Origin: an uncultured Bacilli bacterium
GTDB taxonomy: Bacteria > Bacillota_I > Bacilli_A > RF39 > UBA660
NCBI GenBank assembly: GCA_934162125.1
Contig: CAKPHU010000001.1
Location: 1-64,000, forward strand
Reading direction: 5' to 3'
Length of the DNA: 64,000 bases
Shown in pieces: positions 8,473 through 16,512 of the stretch. A program made the position numbers and the translations under genes. A model generated the notes under the pieces. The model ran no database searches. It was given only the letters and a program-made list of their open reading frames with translations, and was not told the DNA's origin. Numbering within the stretch: the first letter of the stretch is position 1; every line of letters begins with the position of its first letter.

Positions 8473-9726
8473 ATGAATGATAAATATATAACTGTTTCAC
8501 AACTTACAAGATATATTAAATATAAAATTGATAATGATGTTAATTTGAATGAAGTTTTTCTTAGAGGAGAGATTTCTAATTTTAAGGCACATAGTAGGGG
8601 ACACTTTTATTTTACTTTGAAAGATGAAGGAAGCAGAATAAATGCTGTAATGTTTGCTTCTAGTACTAGGAATGTTAAGTTTGTACCAGTGGATGGAATG
8701 AAGGTACTAGTAACAGGTAAAATTAGTGTATTTGAAGCTAATGGTGGTTATCAAATATATGTTAATGAAATGATTGAAGATGGTGTTGGAAATTTATATG
8801 TAGCTTTTGAACAGTTAAAGAAAAAACTGGAGATGGAAGGTTTATTTAGTCCTGAACATAAGAAAAAAATACCTAGGATTCCACGTAGAGTGGGGGTTGT
8901 AACTGCTCCGACAGGGGCGGCAATTAAGGATATTATTTCAACTATTAAGAGAAGATGGCCATTAACAGAGATAATTTTGTTTCCAGCTTTAGTACAAGGA
9001 GAAGATGCAAAAGAAGATATTGTTAAACAGATTAAGCTTAGCGATAGTTATGATTTAGATACTTTGATTGTAGGCCGTGGTGGAGGAAGTATTGAAGACT
9101 TATGGGCTTTTAATGAAGAGATTGTAGCAAGAGCAATTTATGAATGTAAGACTCCAGTTATTAGTGCTGTGGGACATGAAATAGACTTTACAATTGCTGA
9201 CTTTGTGGCTGATCTTAGAGCACCAACTCCAACAGGGGCTGCTGAAATGGCAGTACCACAAATGGCTGATGTGATGAATACACTTAATAATTTAGAAATA
9301 AGAGCTAATAAAGCTATTAGTAATGAATTGAATAAGTATCAAGAAAGACTTAATCAAATAAAGAGTAGATATATATTTAGTAATCCAATAAGTATTTATC
9401 AAACTAAAGAGATGTACTTTGATAGTTTATTAGATAGATTAAAATATAGTTTAACAAGATTAGTTTCTGTTAAAGAAAAGATGTATTTGGATGTTAAGAA
9501 GTCAATTGTATTTACTAGTCCATATCAACTTATTGATCGAAAAGCTAATAAGTATTTACAATTAGTTTCTAAGTTAGAGACACTTAGTCCGCTTCTTACT
9601 TTACAGAGAGGATATACGATATCAAGAAAAGATAATAAAGTTGTAACTAGTGTTCGTGATGTTAAGAAAAAGGATGTTATTAATGTTCAATTTAACGATG
9701 GCGAGATTAAGGCAGAAGTTTTATAG
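8473..9726 (+). CDS. xseA: Exodeoxyribonuclease VII large subunit
   Basis: A 417-residue catalytic subunit of ExoVII, a metal-independent ssDNA exonuclease. The N-terminal OB-fold (about 5-100) contains FLRGEISNFKAHSRGHFYF. The catalytic core includes VGVVTAPTGAAIKDI, GRGGGSIEDLWAFNEE and PVISAVGHEIDFTIAD, all conserved family blocks. A long coiled-coil region follows from about 270. Followed by xseB after 8 bases. Confidence 0.96.
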   Translation: MNDKYITVSQLTRYIKYKIDNDVNLNEVFLRGEISNFKAHSRGHFYFTLKDEGSRINAVMFASSTRNVKFVPVDGMKVLVTGKISVFEANGGYQIYVNEMIEDGVGNLYVAFEQLKKKLEMEGLFSPEHKKKIPRIPRRVGVVTAPTGAAIKDIISTIKRRWPLTEIILFPALVQGEDAKEDIVKQIKLSDSYDLDTLIVGRGGGSIEDLWAFNEEIVARAIYECKTPVISAVGHEIDFTIADFVADLRAPTPTGAAEMAVPQMADVMNTLNNLEIRANKAISNELNKYQERLNQIKSRYIFSNPISIYQTKEMYFDSLLDRLKYSLTRLVSVKEKMYLDVKKSIVFTSPYQLIDRKANKYLQLVSKLETLSPLLTLQRGYTISRKDNKVVTSVRDVKKKDVINVQFNDGEIKAEVL

Positions 9727-9734
9727 GAGGAATT

Positions 9735-9962
9735 ATGGCAGAAAAAAAAGAATTAAGTTTTGAAGAGTCATTAGATTCTTTAGAGGCGATTGTTAAGAAG
9801 TTAGAGACAGGTGAAGTTCCATTAGATGATGCGATTGGGGAATTCACTAAAGCAATGAAATTAGCTAAGTCTTGTGATGAAAAATTAAAGAAGGCTGAAG
9901 AAGCTATTACTAAATTAGTAAATAAAGACGGGGAAGTCGTAGACTTTAAAGTTGAGGAATAA
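9735..9962 (+). CDS. xseB: Exodeoxyribonuclease VII small subunit
   Basis: A 75-residue helical hairpin subunit binding the coiled coil of XseA. It shows the standard LSFEESLDSLEAIVKKLETG and PLDDAIGEFTKAMKLAKSC pattern. A strong AGGAGG precedes ATG 9735. Confidence 0.95.
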   Translation: MAEKKELSFEESLDSLEAIVKKLETGEVPLDDAIGEFTKAMKLAKSCDEKLKKAEEAITKLVNKDGEVVDFKVEE

Positions 9963-9994
9963 AAAAGAAGTATTGGTTTAATACTTCTTTTTGT
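9962..9994. terminator. Bidirectional terminator between xseB and a minus-strand gene
   Basis: A 10-bp stem AAGAAGTATT / AATACTTCTT with a 5-base loop, A-rich on the left and T-rich on the right, so it can work on both strands. It separates convergent genes. Confidence 0.8.
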
Positions 9995-9997
9995 TTA

Positions 9998-10231
9998 CTA
10001 TTTTTCATTTGCTTCAGCAAATAATTCTAAGGCTTGTTCTTCTTCTAGTTCGGTTAGTTCTTCAAAATTTTCAGGGTCTGTATTTAAACATTTACGAACG
10101 AAGATTGTTTTTGGTTTTGTTAAATCCATAAAATAAACATAATTATAATTATTCTCAACAGGTATTTCTCTTAAGATGACATATTTAGTATTGTTTGCTT
10201 CTATATATTTTATTTCTCTAGTGGAACTCAT
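9998..10231 (-). CDS. Small DUF1292-like protein (tentative)
   Basis: A 77-residue acidic protein. The pattern of a strand KYVILREIP, then YVYFMDLT, then IFVRKCLN and an acidic C-terminal helix rich in Glu resembles DUF1292 (YrzB-type) proteins of Firmicutes; this is a tentative match by pattern only. Function unknown. Its start codon abuts the stop of the 163-residue protein upstream, so the two form an operon. Confidence 0.6.
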   Translation of the reverse strand: MSSTREIKYIEANNTKYVILREIPVENNYNYVYFMDLTKPKTIFVRKCLNTDPENFEELTELEEEQALELFAEANEK

Positions 10232-10722
10232 TAGTTTGGTCTCCTTTTAGTTGCAACTTTAGCTTCTTCTTTAGTTGTTTCTTTATCAAACATACTATCT
10301 AGTTCAGGGGAAGCTTTTGGTTGAACGGGGCTTTTTTTAATTAGATTCTTCCAACTATCAATTAGAGAAGTTAGTTTTTGATCTTCTTCATCATCTTGCC
10401 AGATATTTTCTTCTTCCTCTTCTTTTGCTGGTTTACGTGGTGTAATAGGAACACTTTTCCAGTTAGCAGGATCATCAATATCAAGAGTTTCTTTCAATTT
10501 ATTAGCTAAATAACGTTCTTTTTTAGCAAAATGATCATTATCTTCACGTAGAGCAGCACGGAAATGAATTCTGTCAGCATTTTGTGGCCTTTCTTTTTTA
10601 GGAACAGAAGCAGATACGACGTAAGTTGTGCCATCTTCTCCTTTAGAAGTACTATTTATAACTCTTTCTTGAGAGTTTTCATTTACATTAACGTCATCAT
10701 CGAAAGTAAATTTGTCTTTCAT
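10231..10722 (-). CDS. Low-complexity charged hypothetical protein
   Basis: A 163-residue, highly charged protein with Glu/Asp/Lys-rich tracts (KEEEEENIWQDDEEDQK), likely intrinsically disordered, with no membrane segment or signal peptide. Ribosome-binding site AGGTGAT precedes the ATG. I do not recognise a family. Translation is coupled to the DUF1292-like gene. Confidence 0.75.
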   Translation of the reverse strand: MKDKFTFDDDVNVNENSQERVINSTSKGEDGTTYVVSASVPKKERPQNADRIHFRAALREDNDHFAKKERYLANKLKETLDIDDPANWKSVPITPRKPAKEEEEENIWQDDEEDQKLTSLIDSWKNLIKKSPVQPKASPELDSMFDKETTKEEAKVATKRRPN

Positions 10723-10765
10723 TTATTATCACCTATTATCATTATACTTTCTTTATTTTTGCTTG

Positions 10766-10794
10766 TCAAAAAAAATCGCTATTAATTAGCGACT
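10766..10794 (-). terminator. Terminator of the sortase gene
   Basis: Reading the minus strand, TCGCT / AGCGA pair around ATTAATT-type loop DNA and are followed by eight T. The sortase stop codon lies inside the hairpin. Confidence 0.8.
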
Positions 10795-11652
10795 TTGTCT
10801 TTTTATTAGTTTAGCTTGGACAACGATACGTCCACCATTATTATTTTGACAAGTAGAAAGAGTTAGAATTTTATCATTAGTATTTACACTTGTATCAAAA
10901 GAAGTAGTGTTACGTTCTTTCATAGTATTTAACCATTTTTCCTTGTCAGCGGAACTTGAGAAATCTGTTTCGATGTAGTAGTTTTCACTTGGAATAGTAT
11001 ATATAGAAAATATTTGGAAAACTAAATTTTCTTTTTCAGTTGTGAGCCAGATAACATAATTTTCTTTATTGGCTTGCCAGTTCGCAGTTAAAGCATTTTT
11101 TAGAGAACCAAAGACTGTTTCATCTAGACGACCATGACCATATATTACTGTGTTATCTGATAGAGTAGTGATGTTATTTCTATAATCCATGAAGACCCAA
11201 CCAGCACTGTTTTTACTTTTATCATAAGCATGTTTTAAGTAGTAGTCGTTGTTGTCAGTTTGAACGACGGGATAGTTAATGTTGTTTCCTTGCATATGAA
11301 TGAAAGCGACTGTATCAGGATTTTTTTCTTTTAAAGCAGTAAAATCAACTTCATAGAAAGGTAATTTTACATAGTCCCAATAATCATTAGCTTTATCTTC
11401 AGGAGGATTTATAAGTTCACCTTCCTCTTCAATTGGGGTTGGGGTAACAATTTCATTTATCTCTTTAGTGATATCAACGATCTTTTTATTATCTTGTGTC
11501 CAAAAATATATTTTTAATAAAGAAAGAATAAGAGCAAGAGAAAAAAGAACAATTAGAACTTTTAAGACCCAGGTCTTTAGAACTAGTTTCTTTTTCTTTT
11601 TTATTTCGCGATATTCTTCTCTAGTCATTATCTTTTTAGATGGTTCTTTCAT
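10786..11652 (-). CDS. srtB: Class B sortase
   Basis: A 288-residue membrane-anchored cysteine transpeptidase that would attach proteins to peptidoglycan. A cytoplasmic Lys-rich N-terminus precedes one membrane segment (about 28-47). The class B core has NYPVVQTDNNDYYLKHAYD, VIYGHGR (catalytic His) and TLSTCQNNNGGRIVV with the active Cys at about 268 and Arg at about 275. The start is ATG 11652 with AGGTG upstream; a GTG at 11661 is part of that site. I find no LPxTG- or NPxTN-like sorting signal in this window, so its substrate is elsewhere or unconventional. Divergent from the duplicated hydrolase cassette. Confidence 0.93.
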   Translation of the reverse strand: MKEPSKKIMTREEYREIKKKKKLVLKTWVLKVLIVLFSLALILSLLKIYFWTQDNKKIVDITKEINEIVTPTPIEEEGELINPPEDKANDYWDYVKLPFYEVDFTALKEKNPDTVAFIHMQGNNINYPVVQTDNNDYYLKHAYDKSKNSAGWVFMDYRNNITTLSDNTVIYGHGRLDETVFGSLKNALTANWQANKENYVIWLTTEKENLVFQIFSIYTIPSENYYIETDFSSSADKEKWLNTMKERNTTSFDTSVNTNDKILTLSTCQNNNGGRIVVQAKLIKRQSR

Positions 11653-11670
11653 ATTTTTCACCTTATTATT

Positions 11671-11699
11671 ATATTATCATTTTTATTAGACATTCACAA
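11671..11699 (-). promoter_or_regulatory. Promoter of the sortase gene
   Basis: On the minus strand TTGTGA (11694-11699), 17 bases, TAATAT (11671-11676). It is back to back with the hydrolase promoter at 11720-11748. Confidence 0.5.
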
Positions 11700-11719
11700 C
11701 AGACATTTTTACTTTCGGA

Positions 11720-11748
11720 TTTACAATCTGTCAAAAAACTGATATGAT
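11720..11748 (+). promoter_or_regulatory. Promoter of cassette copy A
   Basis: TTTACA (11720-11725), 17 bases, TATGAT (11743-11748). The same arrangement recurs before copy B, and the flanking bases are also conserved (GGATTTACA / AGATTTACA). Confidence 0.75.
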
Positions 11749-11773
11749 TTTATATATGATAGGAGGCTTATAT

Positions 11774-13447
11774 ATGAATGGTGATGCGGAGGTTTATAGA
11801 CAATATCCATCTGGAACTATTTACAAATCTAAAGGTGATAATTTTTACTATTATGTACCAAATAATTGTTCTAGTAATCCAAATGCAGTAGTGTTTTATC
11901 CTGGCGCAGGTGGATTAGAGTATGATAAAGATGTATTTCTTAGATATATAGAACAAAATAATCCAACAGAAATTATTATGTTGGGAAATAGCTGTAGTAT
12001 GGATGCAGCAAGGACAGAACAAGCAATTAGTGAGATTGAACAAAGATATAACGTAAATATTCATAACAATACTAATTATTATGGTTTTAGTGCGGGAGCT
12101 GGTACAGCTTTAAATAATGCAGTAGTGGATATTCAAAGAAATCCTGATTCTCCACCTAAGACAATTGCTTTATTAGAGGCAGCTTATAATGGTCAGAACT
12201 TAGCTTGCGATAATCAGACAATTGCGACTTTAAAACAGAATGGTTCAACTATTTTGATGTTTGAGGGTGGCAGTAGTAGTCGTGCTGATGCTTGGAATCA
12301 ACCTAATGTTTTAACTTTAGCTAAAGCGGGTATCCCTTTAGTTATTGTTGAAAACAAGTGTTGGGATGATAAAATCTTTGATGTTTTCCACTCTGGGGCT
12401 TATCAAAAAGCGATCATGGATAACGTTATTGACTATATTAATGGTGATGTTCAATATTTAAATGATATCGATAATTATCGCTTTAAAGTATATGATAGTT
12501 CTACTGGTCAATGGAAATATATTGATAAAGATGAGATGGGCAACTACCTTACGGGTGGGGTTACTAAAACTTATGTAAAGAATGATTTTGCTGAATTAAA
12601 AAATATTGGTTTATTTGATGTAGATCAAGTAATGAACAAGTATAAGATAGATGGTTCTTTAAAGTCAGATATGGAGTATGTAGTAGAAGCAGTTAATAAT
12701 ATACGTACTAGTATTATGGCAACTGATTTCTTGGGTGGAGTACAAGCTTGTACATATGCTAGTTCGACAAAGATACCTTCAAGGGAACCAGGATTTTTAA
12801 ATCAATATTATAAATCAGCTGGGACACTTCTTACTTATATGACTCAAGAGACGGAGGCAATGATTAGTATTGCGGCATCAATTAATGAACTTGATCAAAA
12901 GATTGGACAAGAAGCTAGTACTTTAAATGAGGCTATTGATGCGATACTGGCAGAGAGAGGAATAACACCAGGATCTGTTAGTGATGATGTTGTGAATATA
13001 CCAGGTAGTAGTGGAAATGGTTCCTATGGTGGAGTAGGAGCTGTTGGAGGTGCTGCCATGGGATCTTATTCTGCGGGTGAAGCTACTCCAGAAGAGGCAA
13101 CAGATACTTCTTTAGTTACTGAACCTGGCGAAGAGGAAGAGTTCTTAGATTTTGATGATTTAGATGTTAATCCAAATAGAGAAGTATTCGACTATAATGA
13201 TTATAAAGCAGTGTACCATTATGATTCTAATGGAGATGTAGATTACTTTGAATATTATTATCAGTTTGATAGTAGTGCTGAAGCTAGAGATAATCTTAGT
13301 ATTTTAAATGATAAATATATTCATAATGAAGGAGTTAATTATATAACTTATAAGGGAAGTCAGGTAAAGATTGTATTTAAGAGTGAATATTGTAAGAAGT
13401 TTAAAGCTCCAAGTACACAGATGTTAAATGTAATGAAGGGGGATTAG
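11774..13447 (+). CDS. Alpha/beta-hydrolase multidomain protein, copy A
   Basis: A 557-residue protein with no signal peptide or membrane helix. Residues 1-235 look like an alpha/beta hydrolase: strand AVVFYPGAGG, nucleophile elbow GFSAGAG with Ser106, and conserved candidates Asp172 (RADAW) and His206 (FHSG). Residues about 270-410 are helical (VVEAVNNIRTSIMATDF, QKIGQEASTLNEAIDAIL), reminiscent of type VII secretion substrates. A Gly/Ser/Glu-rich linker (about 415-465) leads to an alpha+beta C-terminal domain (YKAVYHYDSNGDVDYFEYYY). ATG 11774 has AGGAGG. The second cassette gene starts 4 bases after the stop. Family not recognised; function unknown. Confidence 0.8.
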   Translation: MNGDAEVYRQYPSGTIYKSKGDNFYYYVPNNCSSNPNAVVFYPGAGGLEYDKDVFLRYIEQNNPTEIIMLGNSCSMDAARTEQAISEIEQRYNVNIHNNTNYYGFSAGAGTALNNAVVDIQRNPDSPPKTIALLEAAYNGQNLACDNQTIATLKQNGSTILMFEGGSSSRADAWNQPNVLTLAKAGIPLVIVENKCWDDKIFDVFHSGAYQKAIMDNVIDYINGDVQYLNDIDNYRFKVYDSSTGQWKYIDKDEMGNYLTGGVTKTYVKNDFAELKNIGLFDVDQVMNKYKIDGSLKSDMEYVVEAVNNIRTSIMATDFLGGVQACTYASSTKIPSREPGFLNQYYKSAGTLLTYMTQETEAMISIAASINELDQKIGQEASTLNEAIDAILAERGITPGSVSDDVVNIPGSSGNGSYGGVGAVGGAAMGSYSAGEATPEEATDTSLVTEPGEEEEFLDFDDLDVNPNREVFDYNDYKAVYHYDSNGDVDYFEYYYQFDSSAEARDNLSILNDKYIHNEGVNYITYKGSQVKIVFKSEYCKKFKAPSTQMLNVMKGD

Positions 13448-13450
13448 AAT

Positions 13451-14008
13451 GTGAAAGTATTAAGTAGTGATATTGAACTTGCATCATCAGTTAGTTCTCT
13501 TACAGGATTGTTAAAGGATATAGATGATGCGGAAAATTTAAAGAAACAAGTTGAGTCATATATTAGTAAATCTAAGGATAAATTAACTGGTCCAACATGG
13601 GAAGCAGTTAGAGGTCAAATGGAAGGGTACTCTTCTTTACTTGATACAAGAATTGCGAATGCGAGAGAGTTATATGATGCGATAGTTAAAGCAAATAATG
13701 TAATGTCTGGATGGTTACCACCAGATGAAGAAGTAGATGATGCTTTACTTCCAGAATTGTTATCAGCAAAAGCTAGTTTGGAAGCTCAAATTGCCGAGGC
13801 TAAAAATCATAAACCTCCATATGATACTTCAGGACTAGAAGCACAACTTGCGGAAGTGAATCGTAAAATTAAGAAGATACAAGAGATGCCTGGAATAGAT
13901 AATAGTGCTTATGGTAATTTAAGTGGAGCACAAGCAACAGGAGAAGCATTTAATTTAAAGATTAATTCTTTTACTCCTTCATCTGTTATTCCGACACCTA
14001 GTGAATAG
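13451..14008 (+). CDS. LXG/WXG-like helical protein, copy A
   Basis: A 185-residue, largely helical protein starting at GTG 13451, four bases after the hydrolase gene. The N-terminal half resembles LXG/WXG100 (ESX-like) proteins: MKVLSSDIELASSVSSLTGL, then KDKLTGPTWEAVRGQMEGY, where L-T-G and a Trp sit at the turn between two long helices. A second helical pair (LLSAKASLEAQIAEAK ... LEAQLAEVNRKIKKIQ) and a Ser/Pro tail follow. No signal peptide, as in type VII substrates, but no EssC/FtsK-like secretion ATPase is in the window. Identical to copy B except two residues. Function unknown. Confidence 0.75.
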   Translation: MKVLSSDIELASSVSSLTGLLKDIDDAENLKKQVESYISKSKDKLTGPTWEAVRGQMEGYSSLLDTRIANARELYDAIVKANNVMSGWLPPDEEVDDALLPELLSAKASLEAQIAEAKNHKPPYDTSGLEAQLAEVNRKIKKIQEMPGIDNSAYGNLSGAQATGEAFNLKINSFTPSSVIPTPSE

Positions 14009-14030
14009 AAGAGACTTTGGTCTCTTTTTC
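14009..14030 (+). terminator. Terminator of cassette copy A
   Basis: AGAGAC / GTCTCT around TTTG, followed by a T tract. Confidence 0.8.
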
Positions 14031-14073
14031 TGTTAAGTTTATGTCTTAATAAAGACATTTATTTCATTCCAGA

Positions 14074-14102
14074 TTTACATTTGATGAAAAGTTTGATATG
14101 CT
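14074..14102 (+). promoter_or_regulatory. Promoter of cassette copy B
   Basis: TTTACA (14074-14079), 17 bases, TATGCT (14097-14102). It matches the copy A promoter in both spacing and sequence, so each copy is transcribed independently. Confidence 0.7.
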
Positions 14103-14132
14103 TTTTATAGTTATATGATAGGAGGCTTTTAT

Positions 14133-15827
14133 ATGGCTAATGCACAAATTTATAAACAGTTCCCATCTGGAAAAATATATGAAAGTGGGAATGGTTTTTA
14201 CTATTACGTACCAGATAGCTGTTCTAGTAATCCAAATGCAGTAGTATTTTATCCTGGTGCCGGTGGTATGGGAGAAGATATGAGTACTTTTCTTAACTAT
14301 ATTCAAAGAAATAATCCGACAGAAATTATTCTGATGGGTAGTAGTTGCGGAACTGATGCTCAAAAGACTGCATGGATGATTAATCAAATTGAACAAGATT
14401 ATAATGTTAGTATTCGTAATAATACTAATTACTATGGCTTTAGTGCAGGAGCTAATACAGCTTTAGCAAATGCAGTTACTGATATTCAAAATAATCCAGA
14501 TGCAGCACCTAAGACAATTGTTTTAACAGAGACGGCTTATAATGGACAAAATTTAGCTTGTGATAATCAAACTATCGCAGCTCTAAAACAAAATGGATCA
14601 ACAATCATGATGTTTGAAGGATCTAGCTATAGTGGTAGAGCTGATGCTTGGAATCAACCTAATGTTTTAACTCTAGCCAAAGCAGGTGTTCCTTTAGTTA
14701 TTGTTGAAAACGCTATGTGGGATCAAGAGGGATTAGATTTTCATAGAGGCACTTATAATAAAGCAATAATGGATAACGTTATTGATTATGTTAATGGTGA
14801 TACTCCTTATTTAAATGATATCGATAATTATCGCTTTAAAGTATATGATAAATCTACTGGTCAATGGAAATACATTGATAAAGATGAAATGGGTAACTAT
14901 ATTACTGGTGGAGTTACTAATACTTATATTAAGAGTGATTTTGCAGAACTAAAAAATATAGGTTTATTTGATGTAGATCAAGTAATGAGTAAATATAAGA
15001 TTGATGGATCTTTGAAATCAGATGTGGAATATGTGGTTGAAGCTGTTAATAGTATACGTAGTAGTATTATGGCAACTGACTTCTTAAGTGGAGTACAGGC
15101 TTGTACGTATGCTAGTTCGACAAAGATTCCTTCAAGAGAGCCAGCACTTTTAAATCAGTATTATAAGTCAGCTGGTACTCTTCTTACTTATATGACTCAA
15201 GAGTCTGAGGCGATGATTAGTATTGCAGCATCAATTAATGAACTTGATCAAAAGATTGGACAAGAAGCTAGTACCTTAAATGATGCGATTGATTCAATAC
15301 TTACAGAAAGAGGAGTAACTCCAGATTCTGTAAATAATAATGTTAATGTAGCAGCTAGTGTGGGAAGTAATGATGGATTAGGTGTTAATATGGCGGCTGC
15401 AGGAGCGGGAGCTGGAGTTGTGGCACTTGATGCGATGGCTTCAAGTGGAGAACCATATCTTGAAAATGTTGCGGCTCGTGATGGAGATTCTTTAGTCGTT
15501 ACTCCAACTAGTGATGAAGAATTTATTAATTTTAGTGATTTAGATATTAATCCAAATAGAGATATTGTTGATTATGATGATTATAAAGCTGTATACCATT
15601 ATGATTCTAATGGAGATGTTAATGGATTTGAATACTATTATAATTTTGATAGTACAGAAGAAGCTGAAGAAAATATTGATTATTTAAGTGAAAAATACCG
15701 TGATATGGAAGGTATTGATTATATTACTACTAAGGGTAAACAAATTAAAATTGTCTTTAAAAAAGATTATTGTAAAAAACTTAAAGCTCCAAGTATGCAG
15801 ACATTAAGTGTAATGAGAGGAGAATAA
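14133..15827 (+). CDS. Alpha/beta-hydrolase multidomain protein, copy B
   Basis: A 564-residue paralogue of the protein at 11774-13447 with the same module order. The nucleophile elbow GFSAGAN, the Asp of RADAWNQ and the His (FHRGTY) are all kept, so both copies look catalytically competent. The central helical region is nearly identical, whereas the linker is diverged (Ala/Gly-rich: MAAAGAGAGVVALDAMA) and the C-terminal domain has many changes. ATG 14133 follows AGGAGG. No secretion signal is visible. Function unknown; an esterase, acyltransferase or effector would fit the fold. Confidence 0.8.
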   Translation: MANAQIYKQFPSGKIYESGNGFYYYVPDSCSSNPNAVVFYPGAGGMGEDMSTFLNYIQRNNPTEIILMGSSCGTDAQKTAWMINQIEQDYNVSIRNNTNYYGFSAGANTALANAVTDIQNNPDAAPKTIVLTETAYNGQNLACDNQTIAALKQNGSTIMMFEGSSYSGRADAWNQPNVLTLAKAGVPLVIVENAMWDQEGLDFHRGTYNKAIMDNVIDYVNGDTPYLNDIDNYRFKVYDKSTGQWKYIDKDEMGNYITGGVTNTYIKSDFAELKNIGLFDVDQVMSKYKIDGSLKSDVEYVVEAVNSIRSSIMATDFLSGVQACTYASSTKIPSREPALLNQYYKSAGTLLTYMTQESEAMISIAASINELDQKIGQEASTLNDAIDSILTERGVTPDSVNNNVNVAASVGSNDGLGVNMAAAGAGAGVVALDAMASSGEPYLENVAARDGDSLVVTPTSDEEFINFSDLDINPNRDIVDYDDYKAVYHYDSNGDVNGFEYYYNFDSTEEAEENIDYLSEKYRDMEGIDYITTKGKQIKIVFKKDYCKKLKAPSMQTLSVMRGE

Positions 15828-15830
15828 AAT

Positions 15831-16388
15831 ATGAAAGTATTAAGTAGTGATATTGAACTTGCATCATCAGTTAGTTCTCTTACAGGATTATTAAAGGATA
15901 TAGATGATGCGGAGAATTTAAAGAAACAAGTTGAGTCATATATTAGTAAATCTAAAGATAAATTGACTGGTCCAACGTGGGAAGCAGTTAGAGGTCAAAT
16001 GGAAGGGTATTCTTCTTTGCTTGATACAAGAATTGCGAATGCGAGAGAGTTATATGATGCGATAGTTAAAGCAAATAATGTAATGTCTGGATGGTTACCA
16101 CCAGATGAAGAAGTAGATGATGCTTTACTTTCAGAATTGTTATCAGCAAAAGCTAGTTTGGAAGCTCAAATTGCAGAAGCAAAGAACCATAAACCTCCAT
16201 ATGATACTTCAGGGCTAGAAGCACAACTTGCGGAAGTAAATCGTAAAATTAAGAAGATACAAGAGATGCCAGGAATAGATAATAGTGCTTACGGTAATTT
16301 AAGTGGAGCACAGGCAACAGGAGAAGCATTTAATTTAAAGATTAATTCTTTTACTCCTTCATCTGTTATTCCAGCACCTAGTGAATGA
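15831..16388 (+). CDS. LXG/WXG-like helical protein, copy B
   Basis: A 185-residue protein matching copy A at 183 of 185 positions (Pro to Ser in LLxELL; Thr to Ala in the last residues IPxPSE). It starts with ATG rather than GTG, four bases after the hydrolase stop. The DNA is also nearly identical, unlike the upstream hydrolase genes, so this part was duplicated later or homogenised by gene conversion. Same LTGPTWEAV turn motif. Likely partner of the upstream protein; role unknown. Confidence 0.75.
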   Translation: MKVLSSDIELASSVSSLTGLLKDIDDAENLKKQVESYISKSKDKLTGPTWEAVRGQMEGYSSLLDTRIANARELYDAIVKANNVMSGWLPPDEEVDDALLSELLSAKASLEAQIAEAKNHKPPYDTSGLEAQLAEVNRKIKKIQEMPGIDNSAYGNLSGAQATGEAFNLKINSFTPSSVIPAPSE

Positions 16389-16392
16389 TAAT

Positions 16393-16414
16393 GGGGACTT
16401 TTAGTCCCTTTTTT
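16393..16414 (+). terminator. Terminator of cassette copy B
   Basis: GGGAC / GTCCC around a five-base loop, followed by six T. Confidence 0.8.
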
Positions 16415-16457
16415 GAAAAATGCAACTGAATATTAACAAAATGTAAGGTAAAAATGC

Positions 16458-16486
16458 TTGTATGCAACCAGGTTAATTCATATAAT
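16458..16486 (+). promoter_or_regulatory. Promoter of the ABC transporter pair
   Basis: TTGTAT (16458-16463), 17 bases, perfect TATAAT (16481-16486), 26 bases before the ATG at 16513. Confidence 0.75.
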
Positions 16487-16512
16487 TTAGGTATAAGAGA
16501 AAGGAAAAAATT

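Noticed and set aside
11774..16388. A full type VII secretion locus
   Set aside because: No EssC/FtsK-like ATPase, EsaA or EssB gene lies in this window; only the LXG/WXG resemblance supports it.
8057..16388. Possible UGA-Trp recoding (Mycoplasma code)
   Set aside because: Several genes stop cleanly at TGA with the next gene overlapping or a terminator following, and Trp is coded by TGG.
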